From the NCBI RefSeq assembly GCF_932526225.1, contig NC_064039.1, forward strand, positions 3,609,001-3,673,000: a stretch of 64,000 nt of DNA. The letters are read 5' to 3'. Below the pieces are notes generated by a model that worked only from the letters and a program-made list of their open reading frames with translations, was not told the origin of the DNA and did not search any database. Made by a program: the position numbers and the translations under genes. Positions 44,901 to 55,422 of the stretch are shown one piece after another. Positions within the stretch are counted from its first letter, which is position 1, and each line of letters starts with the position of its first letter. This DNA is from Nematostella vectensis (lineage: Eukaryota > Cnidaria > Anthozoa > Actiniaria > Edwardsiidae).

Positions 44901-47900
44901 GGCCCACAAACTTTCATTCTCTTGTGTTAATAGTACCAGTAGTAATAGTAATGGGCCTGACGTGACCTGCAAACTTTCAATCTTTTGTGTTAATAGTACC
45001 AGCATCAGCAAAAGAAGCATGCCAGGCATGGCCCGCAAACTTTCATTCTCTTGTGTTAATAGTACTATTAGTAATAGTAATGGGCCTGACGTGACCTGCA
45101 AACTTTCAATCTTTTGTGTTAATAGTACCAGCATCAGCAAAAGAAGCATGCCAGGCATGGCCCGCAAACTTTCATTCTCTTGTGTTAATAGTACTATTAG
45201 TAATAGTAATGGGCCTGACGTGACCTGCAAACTTGCATTCTTTTGTGTTAATAGTACCAGCGTCAGCAAAAGAAGCAGGCCCGGCGTGACCAGGTTGCCC
45301 AACAGCAGGCACAGCACAACGCTGATGTGCTGAAGGTGAATGAGGTGCTTGAGCTGCAACACCTTATGGACAGCCTGTCGGAAGATGTGAGAACTGACTT
45401 TCTGAATGGCACCAATGGAGCAGTGGTAGGCATGTGTTTTCAAGAGAGATCAAATTGGTAACATTAACTGACAGCCAATGGACAGTGTTGTCACTGTTTT
45501 GAATAGGTTTTGGATTATACAGCTTTTAAAATTTTTACATTTTCAATGCTATCAATGACCCCTGCTTGCCTAGTAATGAAATCCAAATTCAATGATGATT
45601 TTCTATGTATTTACTTTTGGATTTGCCAACAACTTCTTTGAGTACATTTTACATTTCAGTTCTTGGGGAGAAAAGTATGTTATTGCTATTACAGCAGAAA
45701 ACAGAAACAAAAAAAGATGAAGAAAATTACGTTATTGGACTTTATATTTTTACTGTGCCTCCTTGATTTTGTTCTTCTTCACTTGTAATATAGGTTGTTA
45801 CAGAAGATCAGTTTGTTCAGATTGATGAGTTTTACAAGCTGATTACACCGGATGAGGAGTCAGATGTGCCGGTAGCCAAGCAACTCAGGACTGCTAGTGA
45901 ACACATTGTCAAGCTGTTGGACCATAACAACAGTGCTGTTGTTGGTACAACCTGTATCCTTTTTGTCTGATGCTAACCTTCACCCACTCTTGGCCTAGTG
46001 TTTAGGGTTAAAGTTATGTTCTTTTTATGTACTTTTTATTATCACTTGGGTATTAGAAATGTTCTGAATGCAGTTGATTATTTCAACAGAAAAATAATAA
46101 CATAATTTAGATCTAAGCTCTGCCCCATGGTCAGGAAGTATAATGGCACTTCATGTCTGACTATATAATACAGCCTAGTTGTAAAATTTCATATGTACGG
46201 ATATAAATAAGCACTTATTGGTTAAACTTTAGTAGAATTACAGTTAGATAAGCCTTGACAATGTTCTCATCAGACAAGGACCTCTGTCAGATGATTGAAA
46301 ATATCAAGAAGTGTGGTTACTTTGAGTCAGGGAAAACTGCACCTGAAGATGAACCAGCCCCGGTACAGAAACCACAGGAGAGCAGTGGGGAGAGTACACC
46401 TAATGGAGACTTGTCGGGCAGTGCCGAGGATCTGTCTCAGGTGGACCAACAGGTGCAGTTGTTAATTCCATATGCTGCATCCCTACCTTTCAGTATAGGT
46501 CCAACACATTTTACAGTAGCATGTCTACTATACAACACACTGTAGGTCCAACACATTTTACAGTAGCATCTCTACTATACAAAAGGTCCAACACAGTACA
46601 GTAGCATGTCTGCTATACAAAAGGTCCAACACATTACAGTAGCATGCCTACTATACAGCATGGGTCCAACACAGTACAGTAGCATGTCTACTATACAACA
46701 TGGGTCCAACACATTACAGTAGCATGTCTACTATACAACATGGGTCCAACACATTACAGTAGCATGTCTACTATACAAAAGGTCCAACACATTACAGTAG
46801 CATGTCTACTATACAACATGGGTCCAACACATTACAGTAGCATGTCTACTATACAACACACTGTAGGTCCAACACATTACAGTAGCATGTCTACTATACA
46901 ACATGGGTCCAACACATTACAGTAGCATGTCTACTATACAACATGGGTCCAACACATTACAGTAGCATGTCTACTATACAACATGGTACAACACATTACA
47001 GTAGCATGTCTACTATACAACACACTGTAGGTCCAACACATTACAGTAGCATGTCTACTATACAACATGGGTCCAACACATTACAGTAGCATGTCTACTA
47101 TAAAACACACTGTAGGTCCAACACATTACAGTAGCATGTCTACTATACAACATGGGTCCAACACATTACAGTAGCATGTCTACTATACAACATGGGTCCA
47201 ACACATTACAGTAGCATGTCTACTATACAACATGGTACAACACATTACAGTAGCATGTCTACTATACAACATGGGTCCAACACATTACAGTAGCATGTCT
47301 ACTATACAACATGGGTCCAACACAGTACAGTAGCATGTCTACTATACAACATGGGTCCAACACATTACAGTAGCATGTCTACTATACAACATAGGTCAAA
47401 CACATTACAGTAGCATGTCTACTAAACAACATAGTCCAACACATTACAGTAGCATGTCTACTATACAACATAGGTCCAACACAGTACAGTAGCATGTCTA
47501 CTATACAACAGGTCCAACACAGTACAGTAGCATGTCTACTATACAAAAGGTCCAACACATTACAGTAGCATGTCTACTATACAACATAGTCCAACACATT
47601 ACAGTAGCATGTCTACTATACAACATAGTCCAACACATTACAGTAGCATGTCTACTATACAACACACTGTAGGTCCAACACATTACAGTAGCATGTCTAC
47701 TATACAAAAGGTCCAACACATTACAGTAGCATGTCTACTATACAACATAGGTCCAACACATTACAGTAGCATGTCTACTAAACAACATAGGTCCAACACA
47801 TTACAGTAGCATGTCTGCTATACAACATGGTCCAACACATTACAGTAGCATGTCTACTATACAACATGGGTCCAACACATTACAGTAGCATGTCTACTAT

Positions 47901-50900
47901 ACAACATGGGTCCAACACATTACAGTAGCATGTCTACTATACAGCATAGGTCCAACACATTACAGTAGCATGTCTACAATACAACATGGGTCCAACACAT
48001 TACAGTAGCATGTCTACTATACAACACACTGTAGGTCCAACACATTACAGTAGCATGTCTACTATACAACATGGGTCCAACACATTACAGTAGCATGTCT
48101 ACTATACAACACACTGTAGGTCCAACACATTTTACAGTAGTATGTCTACTATACAACATGGGTCCAACACATTACAGTTGCATCTCTACTATACAAAAGG
48201 TCCAACACATTACAGTAGCATGTCTACTATACAACATGGGTCCAACACATTACAGTAGCACGTCTACTATACAGCATAGGTCCAGAACATGGTCCTGGAA
48301 AAAAAATGATTACGCGCGCACAATTTATCCAAACTATACAAACGAGGTATCAAATTAATCATTATAAAATGAAGAATCTACCTATGTTTGTTATTTATTG
48401 CTTTAAAGTGGCAGTAGAACCTAAAACGATATAGGTGTCTTTGGAAGAATTTAGGTACCATACCCCGTGAGTAAAAACTGACGCCAAATGCCTTATTTCA
48501 ATCAGCACATTCTTGTTAACAATAGAATGTCTTCGATTTTAGATATCTAGTTTCATTTAAAAGTAATTATATTTCAAAGTTACAGTATGCAAATTTCGGC
48601 CATATCCGGCGATCAAATTCCGATAACTTTCGATGGATTTAGAATTTTAATGGCTGTACACACACTTCTGTAAGTGAGGTATTGCTCTGTCTACCTGCCA
48701 AATTTTATGCAATTCCGAGCAATCTATATGGTACATAAATTCAAAAGTTTAGCGTGTCTTGTTCGATTTTTTGTTTTGCCGTAACGCGCTTCTAAAGATT
48801 CCTTGATGCTTAATCCCTTTTACGGATTATAACACTTCACACCTAATCGGGACACGCACGTTAGCCAATAGGGTTCGACCGCTGCTGTATTGCATTTCCG
48901 AAGAAAACAAACGCTTATCAAGTGTTGCACACCCTTTTGACAAGAGCAGCAAACTAGGAAATCGTAGACATGGGCAAAGAAAAAAGCCAAACATGCGGGA
49001 AGACTCAGACTAAGACTTCTCTGGATAATCTTTGCTATCGCTATCATAGCCAGCATTGCACAGAGTACGGAGTATCTTTCTCATACTCGCAGAAACTCAG
49101 TCTTTAGCGTTCTTTTGATTATAACACGGGCAACAAGTTCGTTTTAGGGGCTTGGGGACTTCTCTTTTATCCGTTTCTTTGGTCCAATCTTGGCTTTTCT
49201 ACCTTCCCAATGATTCTTCTTTTTGAGAGGCATGTTTTTTCTCTGTTATATATACTAAAAATACTAAAAATGATCGAAAATTGTAAAACAGAGTAACCAA
49301 AGTGTGAGCGCGAGTGCCGATGAAACAAATCACAAAACTCGTGACGCGTTGCTCGGTAACGGGCAAATTCGAGTAAGTTCCTGGATGAGCATTCGCTAAT
49401 GATAACACGATTAATAAACAAAAACAGTCTTTAAATCTGGAAAAAGAATACTGCGAAGTTGCCCTCCTTGTCAGAGTTCATGATCCAGTCAAGTTCATCA
49501 TTTTTTCAGGGGGGGGGGGGTGAATTCAGGTCAGCAGGATTTTTGTTTCTCATGATCAAAAGTTGGTAATTCTTTTAGGCATACTGCAAATTTTTTTCAT
49601 GTAAAGTCATTCTAAATAGTTGAGGGATTTTTTCAATCAATTGTTTGCTTTTCAAAATCCCCCCCCCCCCCCCTTAGTCAGAGTCAAATGGTCTGCGCCT
49701 AAGGATGCCTGTGAAGGAATATACATTTATATTTGTTTTTGTTAAGAATATTTTCTCTGTTAAAAAGGGATATGTCCAACGTAAAAAAAAAATATGTATA
49801 TTGTTTTGGAAATTTACATGCTCCACCACTGTTTAGAAGTTTATTTCAATTTTTCAGTTTCGGTAAATCCAACTGGTTTTTTTGGAGCCCCCCATTTTGG
49901 TGGCTAAAAATTTTCAGAGCCCCCCCCCCCCCCCCCCCTCCCTCGGTTAATGAACACTCCCTTATGCTAGAAAGCATACAAAACAGTTCAGTTTGAAAAA
50001 AGGTAAAACAACCCTACGTGTTTCATTTTTTTCATTCATTGGATTGGTGGACTAGAAAACTTTTGATTTGTATGCATTTGATATGGAGGAGAAAAAAAAG
50101 CTTTAATAACATTTTGATATTTCATATTTTTCGCAAAAAAGTCCTGCTCACAGTTGGTCATGGGCAAATTGTATAAATTTGCAATCTGTTGTAAAAACGA
50201 TGACACAATTTAGCATACTTTATTTTTTTTATAGTGGCTATGCGTTTGTGGCTTACTATCACGTTTTAGCTTTGATAGGGCTCAAAGTTCTTATTACTAC
50301 AACAACACAGTGAAAAATGAGACCGCCAATAGCCCAGACAGGGCCTCACATGCTGTAACCTCACGTAACCTTGATATGGTGTTTTTTTATGAAAATGTTA
50401 TCTACAGGGGTCGGTTCCTGAAACGCAGATTAACTTAACCCTCGATCAGCGCCTAATCCCGGGTTAAAATTCGCTAATCGTAGGTTAGCTAACCTACGGA
50501 TAACTCACCGTTCCCGAAAGCCAAGTAATCCCCCGAATTACTAACTCTGGATGAAACGAGTGAAAAACTGGTTTGAGGAGTAAAATTCACACAGGGTACC
50601 CAGTATATCAACAGAAAGCAACTTAAATTTACCTTTGGTGATTTTATTTTCGCAGAAAAGCCCCAAAACACCTCTACATCACCTGTAATTACCTCCATTT
50701 CATGGCCAAAAAAGTGTCATTTGCAGGATTCGAGTTGGTGCGGGACACTAGTGAGACAGATTCATTTCAAGTATAAATTTCATGTAACTTTCTGTCTGTC
50801 CCAGCACAATTTTCAAGTCAGCATCGCAACGAAGGTCACATAATAAAGCGAAATGTTAGGATATTTGATCCCTACATTGTTTTGTGTAACATCTTTTTTG

Positions 50901-52383
50901 TCGACAACTTTATTTTATGAAGCTTTAGTTCTACTACAAAGTTTGGGAGGCCTGTGTTTCGCCAACTAAACAGTGGGTTAGCGAGTTAACCCACCTCGCG
51001 AGCAGGGTTAGATTTTACCTCCAAACTGACCCAGAGTTAGCGCTAACCAGCGTTTCGGGGACGGAACTAATCTGGGGGTAAAAATTTAATCGTGGGTTAG
51101 GGTTAATTTAACCCTGGGTTAGCGCAAATCGGCTTTTCAGGAACCGGCCCCAGGTTAATAACAAAACACTATTTTTTTCTGGTAGGCTGAAGCAGAACAG
51201 AGAGAACCAGCCCAAGCTGAAGTAGCTGCACCTGTAGTACAGCCTGTCCCTGTGCAGCCTCCTGTTGATGACGTCTCATCATTCACTGCTAATGAACATG
51301 GGCTGAACTTCTTGGTTGAGTCTGAAGTGGAAGCCAAGGCTGGACAAGCCGGGGGGCAGGCACAAGCTCCAAGTGGTAGTGAGTGGGCAGAACAGCCAAA
51401 TGGTGATCACAATGGCAGTCACGCTGGTAGGTGAACTTCTATGGGGCTTAAACGGAGCAAAGAGTTACAGTGTGTAAATCTTTGCACCATTTTGTGCCAC
51501 TGAATGAGACTCAAAGCATCAATACAAAGACATCAAACATAGCAGACTGTCTTAATTAGTGGATGGAAATATTGTTGTTCATGTCTCTTGTCAATATATC
51601 CATTTTAAAATGTAAATAATTGGAAACATTTTATGCATGAAATTTGCTAAAGAGTATAATCCTAGCATACCATATAATTAAAGATAGTACATATTTAAGC
51701 AAACACTCCTATTATTCCAGAAGAGGAAGGCAGCAATGATGGCTTCACTCAGATGAGAGGCGGCGGTCGAGGAGGTTTCCGTGGAAACAGAGGAGGGTTT
51801 AGAGGGGGTAATGAAAGGGGACAAAGACGAGGAGGGCGTGGCGGCCATGGCCCACCCCGTAGTGGTGGAGGGTTTAGCGGCCCACGTGGAGGTGGGCAGC
51901 AACAGGTGAGAAGGACACATTTTGTTAACATAGAAACTAGATGAATGAGATTCGTTCTACCCTCAAGAGAGAACACAGGATGTTATGGCCCGCATAAGAT
52001 CCAATTTAACAGTGCTATAGAACAGAGTTATGTAATAGATTTAATTTTGAAATTCCGTAACTGCTGTTAGTTTTTCCTTAAAAGGGAAGGTTAAGGCTGA
52101 TTTAAAAAGTACGATTTAGTTGTACATGTACATGTCTTAGGCAGGTCGCATACGACTAAATCTTGCTGTCTAAATCAGCCTATACAATACAATTCGGTTG
52201 TAACGCCTTCTAGTTTTGAGGAGTTTTTGATATATCACCTTTAACCTACGATTTTGGTCATAGGATGGTTACCGTCGAGGAGGAGGCAGTGCCGGCCGAG
52301 GAGGCCGAGGAGGTGGTCCCAGGGGAGTCCCCAGGGGTGGCGGTGGTGGGCGCCGGGGAGGTGGAGCCCCACCGCAGCAGTGA
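41998..52383 (+). CDS. CAPRIN1: Caprin homologue, RGG-type RNA-binding protein (nine exons, about 440 aa)
   Basis: Exons: 41998-42114, 42268-42330, 43364-43450, 45255-45425, 45794-45953, 46274-46452, 51186-51426, 51721-51905, 52264-52383 (stop TGA). Caprins bind mRNA and associate with G3BP and FMRP in ribonucleoprotein granules. The conserved N-terminal HR1 region includes LLLVEKKVRNLEKRK and, on exon 4, ELQHLMDSLSEDVRTDF. It ends with the GTTYKDLCQMIENIKKCGYF stretch across exons 5 and 6, closely matching vertebrate caprin. NEHGLNFLVESE (about residue 300) resembles the short G3BP-binding motif. Residues 341-440 are RGG/RGR repeats (GGGRGGFRGNRGGFRGG), typical of the RNA-binding tail. The protein is shorter than human caprin-1 (709 aa), mainly in the middle. 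Introns 3 and 6 hold large tandem arrays. Single invertebrate caprin is co-orthologous to CAPRIN1 and CAPRIN2. Confidence 0.93.
43580..45290 (+). repeat. 129-bp higher-order minisatellite containing the caprin exon-4 3' splice site
   Basis: The unit has a 63-bp and a 66-bp subunit. Each carries a pyrimidine-rich tract and acceptor TTGTGTTAATAG|TACCAG followed by copied exon-4 start. In the 66-bp subunit the copied part is CGTCAGCAAAA(A/G)AAGCAGG, and in the 63-bp subunit it is diverged to GTAGTAATAGTAATGGGC. GGGCCTGACGTGACCTGC recurs 12 times at 129-base spacing from about 43787 to 45212. The last subunit runs straight into the real exon 4 (acceptor after 45254). Because 129 is divisible by three, long frames are open on both strands (about 350 codons), which I regard as non-coding by-products. 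Confidence 0.95.
46490..48290 (+). repeat. 40-bp minisatellite in caprin intron 6, about 45 copies
   Basis: The unit is GGTCCAACACATTACAGTAG followed by CATGTCTACTATACAACATG, with variants that insert ACACTGTA or drop a few bases. It begins about 45 bases after the exon-6 donor (46452). Most units contain an acceptor-like ATTACAG. I find no exon sequence in the unit. Confidence 0.95.
48291..51185 (+). other. Remainder of caprin intron 6
   Basis: No exon or nested gene is supported here. It holds poly-G/poly-C tracts (49510, 49662, 49921) and the long inverted-repeat element 50405-51153, which ends 32 bases before exon 7. That is close enough to overlap the branch-point region. Confidence 0.55.
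50405..51153. mobile_element. 749-bp inverted-repeat element in caprin intron 6
   Basis: The left end CAGGGGTCGGTTCCTGAAAC is the imperfect inverse of the right end TTTTCAGGAACCGGCCCCAG. The similarity continues inward with TTAACCC-type blocks, and the interior repeats GGGTTAGC and GCTAACCC motifs on both strands. No transposase frame was seen. The flanks do not give a convincing target duplication, so I do not assign a superfamily. Confidence 0.75.
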
Positions 52384-52791
52384 GCAACCCGCTGCACCAA
52401 CACCCCGGAACAAAGCGAAACTCCAGGGACAATAATTTGAAGTTTGGTTAGGAAGATTTTGATGAAGCCTTTGGCATATAATTAAAGAAACTAGTTACGC
52501 ACCATGGCTGGTTCTTCTGCATATTGACACTCTGCTTACGGACATTGCAAATGCGCAGGAAAGCCAGCATGTAAATACGGACGTGTCTTATAGAGCGCCA
52601 AGGCGCCTTCTTGGCGTAGCGTGGCATGGTGGTGGTCTTGCAAGAGCAGAAATACGGGGCTGTGACATGTATGAATTCAAGACTGGATTCATGGCGTGAG
52701 AGGTTGCATCCTAGCGCCATGTTTGGACTATTCAGTGTATATCTGTACAAATCTATGGCTTGCGTATCGATTGCACCAAATCTAGTTACAG

Positions 52792-52797
52792 AATAAA
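52792..52797 (+). promoter_or_regulatory. Candidate polyadenylation signal AATAAA of caprin
   Basis: AATAAA in CAGAATAAACTCC, 409 bases after the caprin stop codon. A TGTGTTGTGTGTTTG stretch about 25 bases further on is the expected GU-rich downstream element. Confidence 0.55.
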
Positions 52798-53235
52798 CTC
52801 CATGTCTATTTCTTCTGTGTTGTGTGTTTGCTGTGTAGGGAGGTTGGCTCGGTTTCCCATTGAAGCCGGAAGTGTGATAATAAGATAAAAAAATTAAAAA
52901 AGTCAAGGTATTTAAACTCCGCGAGTCACAAATAAAAACATAAACTTATAAAAAATACTGTTAAAACAATACTTAAAGTATAAATACATACAAATATTCT
53001 TAAAATACTTTTTCGTGTTTATCTATGCCTCTAGCGAGATGGTTTTTATTTTATTTTTACTGGTTTTGAATATCTTTATTCAACATATTTTAAAGGTAGG
53101 ATTTTTGTCAAACAGTTACCTTTCTGATTTTTTGGAAAAATGATCTTAAAAATCAAGGTGCGTAGTATACAAGAGTAAATACAGTAGTCTCCAGCTAACT
53201 TGATGAATGTGACGCTTGAGATTTGGACACAAACG

Positions 53236-53372
53236 CAGGGTGGGGCACGTGCCCCCTCCCCCAATATTTTCGAAACTATAAGGAAATAACCAGTAGGGGC
53301 GTGGCTGTGCCCTCCAATACTTTTTTAATGTTTCTGTATTGTGCCCCTCAAATCTTTTTAGGCCTGCTACGG
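53236..53372. mobile_element. GCCGTAGCAGGCC-family short element
   Basis: It begins around GGGCACGTGCCCCCTCCCCC and ends AGGCCTGCTACGGCAC. The interior has AGTAGGGGCGTGGCTGTGCC, the inverse of sequence in the 60296-60434 copy. Non-coding and repeated at least five times in the window. Confidence 0.65.
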
Positions 53373-54085
53373 CACTGAAGTTAGTTCCCGAAAAGGATCT
53401 GTCACTCGGTTTACTGCGGTTTTCATTATATTCTTCGAGCTCTCGCCATCTTTTTTCCAACAGCTGAAATTGCATTCTTACTTACGTCATTCAAAATCCG
53501 TAAAGCGTTTTTATAAAAAGCATTGAAATGGTTTCCAACCACGCCATCTCTCCTTCAATCAAAAAGTACCAGATTAGAAGTTAAAAACTCAGTATTTACA
53601 GGCATCTTCTCCTTAATCATTTTGGTCGCAATCATGACTAAAGCCCGAGAAAACGTCAAACAATATTGGTGGCAGGACTGAACACGAGATAAAATGAGTA
53701 TTATAGTGGGATCACGGTGGATGTACAAGCAGTCCAAACATTGATAAGACAGCAATTGATGCATCTTTTACAGAACTTGTCCAATACTTTTTGATGTTTT
53801 TATTTTGCCAAGGACTACAATTTTTTAAGCAGCTTATAAAAAAGATATTGCCTTAACACATAGAAGACAGATTTTTTTATTTTTACAACAAATGACATTT
53901 CACTTGTTTGACATCTGAAAATATATTAGCAGTAGGCATCTGAGCATATACTATATACTGGATAATATCTAATCCTGAAAAGTCTTCCTGGAACATACCT
54001 AGTCTGAAGAACTGCATGTAACTGTTCTAGTTATGGTGAAGAAATATTGCTTCTTCGACAACTACGAGGATTATAGTGTGACGTC

Positions 54086-54216
54086 AGTGCCGTAACAGGC
54101 AACGGGGAGGGGCACTATACAAAAACATTAAGAAAATATGTGGAGGCACAGCCCAATTTTTTAAAAAATTTGTGGAAGGGGGCTCGTGTCCCATCCCCTG
54201 CTACGGCGCTACAGTG
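54086..54216. mobile_element. GCCGTAGCAGGCC-family short element
   Basis: It starts AGTGCCGTAACAGGCAACGG and ends CCCATCCCCTGCTACGGCGC, so both termini are present as an inverted pair. The interior carries ACAAAAACATTAAGAAAAT, shared with 60296-60434. Confidence 0.65.
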
Positions 54217-54710
54217 ACCAATGAAATGTATTCAATTAGTAAGCAAGAATCAGTCTTGATTTACACGAACTTAATAACAAGGGGCATTCCATCCTGTTCT
54301 GATATGCACTGAAGCATTGCTTTGCCAAGCTCGTTGGCTCACTTATTATTCTGGAATAATTACCAGTTATGGCGTTTCTAGCTTGTCAATTGAGTTGAAC
54401 TGGTGATACTCGAACTGGACTTTCGCAAAGTCCCTCTCTCGAACATGATCCAAATACTTATCTAGGGTAATCTACGAGCTCCAAATATGGTCATAGTATT
54501 GGCAACCAAGAGTCAACCGGGAATGGTCCTAACATGGTGCAGGGTTATCCGATACGGCTCAGGCAAGTCCCTTCCCAACCCAAGAAGATCCCAGACGATC
54601 TGGCACTTAATAACCAGAAAGGGTTATGAACCCATTGCTCGCGGATAACGTCCAACTTCGTTATATGGTGATTGGGACAAGACCCAGATATGGAATGTTC
54701 CCAGGGGCTC

Positions 54711-55167
54711 GTTTCTCGAAACACCCGAGAATTCTCGGGCCCGAAAACGTTTTATTCCTTAAATTTGAAAAGCTGGCTAATTGCTATAAAATTTATGGTA
54801 TATAATGTGTTGAAATATTGTCAAACATCGTATTTTACCAAAAGATTCATGCGAAAGATGATTCTTTATAGATTTTGATCCTTTCCCGAACTTCTCGGGC
54901 CCGAAATTCACAGGCTTAAATATTAAGAAAGTTCTCGGGACCTCGCAGTCACTCGAGACTTTTCGGATAACTTTCTGGCTTCAGCAAAACGTCGAAAATA
55001 GCCCTATTGAGCATAACAATTTGGTATACGAACCAATTGGAAGTTAAAACTGTTTAAAACATGAAAGGGGTTCTCCAAAAGGAAAACATGCGGAATTTTG
55101 GGCAAAAATGCAAACTAAAGTTTTCGGGCCCGAGAATTCTCGGGTGTTTCGAGAAACGGGCGCCTGG
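54711..55167. mobile_element. 457-bp element with inverted repeats of about 45 bp
   Basis: The left end has CGTTTCTCGAAACACCCGAG followed by AATTCTCGGGCCCGAAAAC. The right end is its inverse (GTTTTCGGGCCCGAGAATTC then TCGGGTGTTTCGAGAAACG). Outermost are CCAGG and CCTGG. The arms are themselves partly palindromic (CCCGAGAATTCTCGGG). Extra CTCGGGCCCGA copies occur inside near 54895. There is no coding capacity. Confidence 0.85.
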
Positions 55168-55422
55168 AAATCTCCAGATATGGTGCATCGCGTTGCAGTG
55201 GTATCACGGTGTCATGTTCATGGTAACCGCGACAAGCACACTGCCCCAACTTTATCACAACAATCGTTTCTTTTCGTCGTATACTACAGAGTACATCGTG
55301 AACCGGTGGTTTGTCATCCAGAAAGCTCCAAAAACGGTCTACCATTACTATGATAACAGGAGCTAAACATTCACGGTATCTGTGCATCAAGGGTGTTCCT
55401 TACACACACTACTCCAGCTCCC

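Larger units (their letters stand above)
52384..55422. other. Intergenic region between convergent caprin and aminotransferase genes
   Basis: The first 400 bases are the caprin 3' UTR. The rest has two GCCGTAGCAGGCC-family elements (53236-53372, 54086-54216) and the long foldback element 54711-55167. No other gene is supported. Confidence 0.6.

Noticed and set aside
43481-45443. Long open frames on both strands with repeats such as KLSFSCVNSTSSNSN
   Set aside because: The 129-bp unit is divisible by three and lacks stops in these frames. The real caprin exon 4 uses a different frame, and the repeat is intronic splice-acceptor sequence.
46740-48358. Repeated THYSSMSTIQ-type frames
   Set aside because: Translation of the 40-bp intronic minisatellite; no sign of being exonic.
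51678-51976. Antisense proline-rich frames opposite caprin exon 8
   Set aside because: They are the complement of RGG-coding GC-rich sequence.
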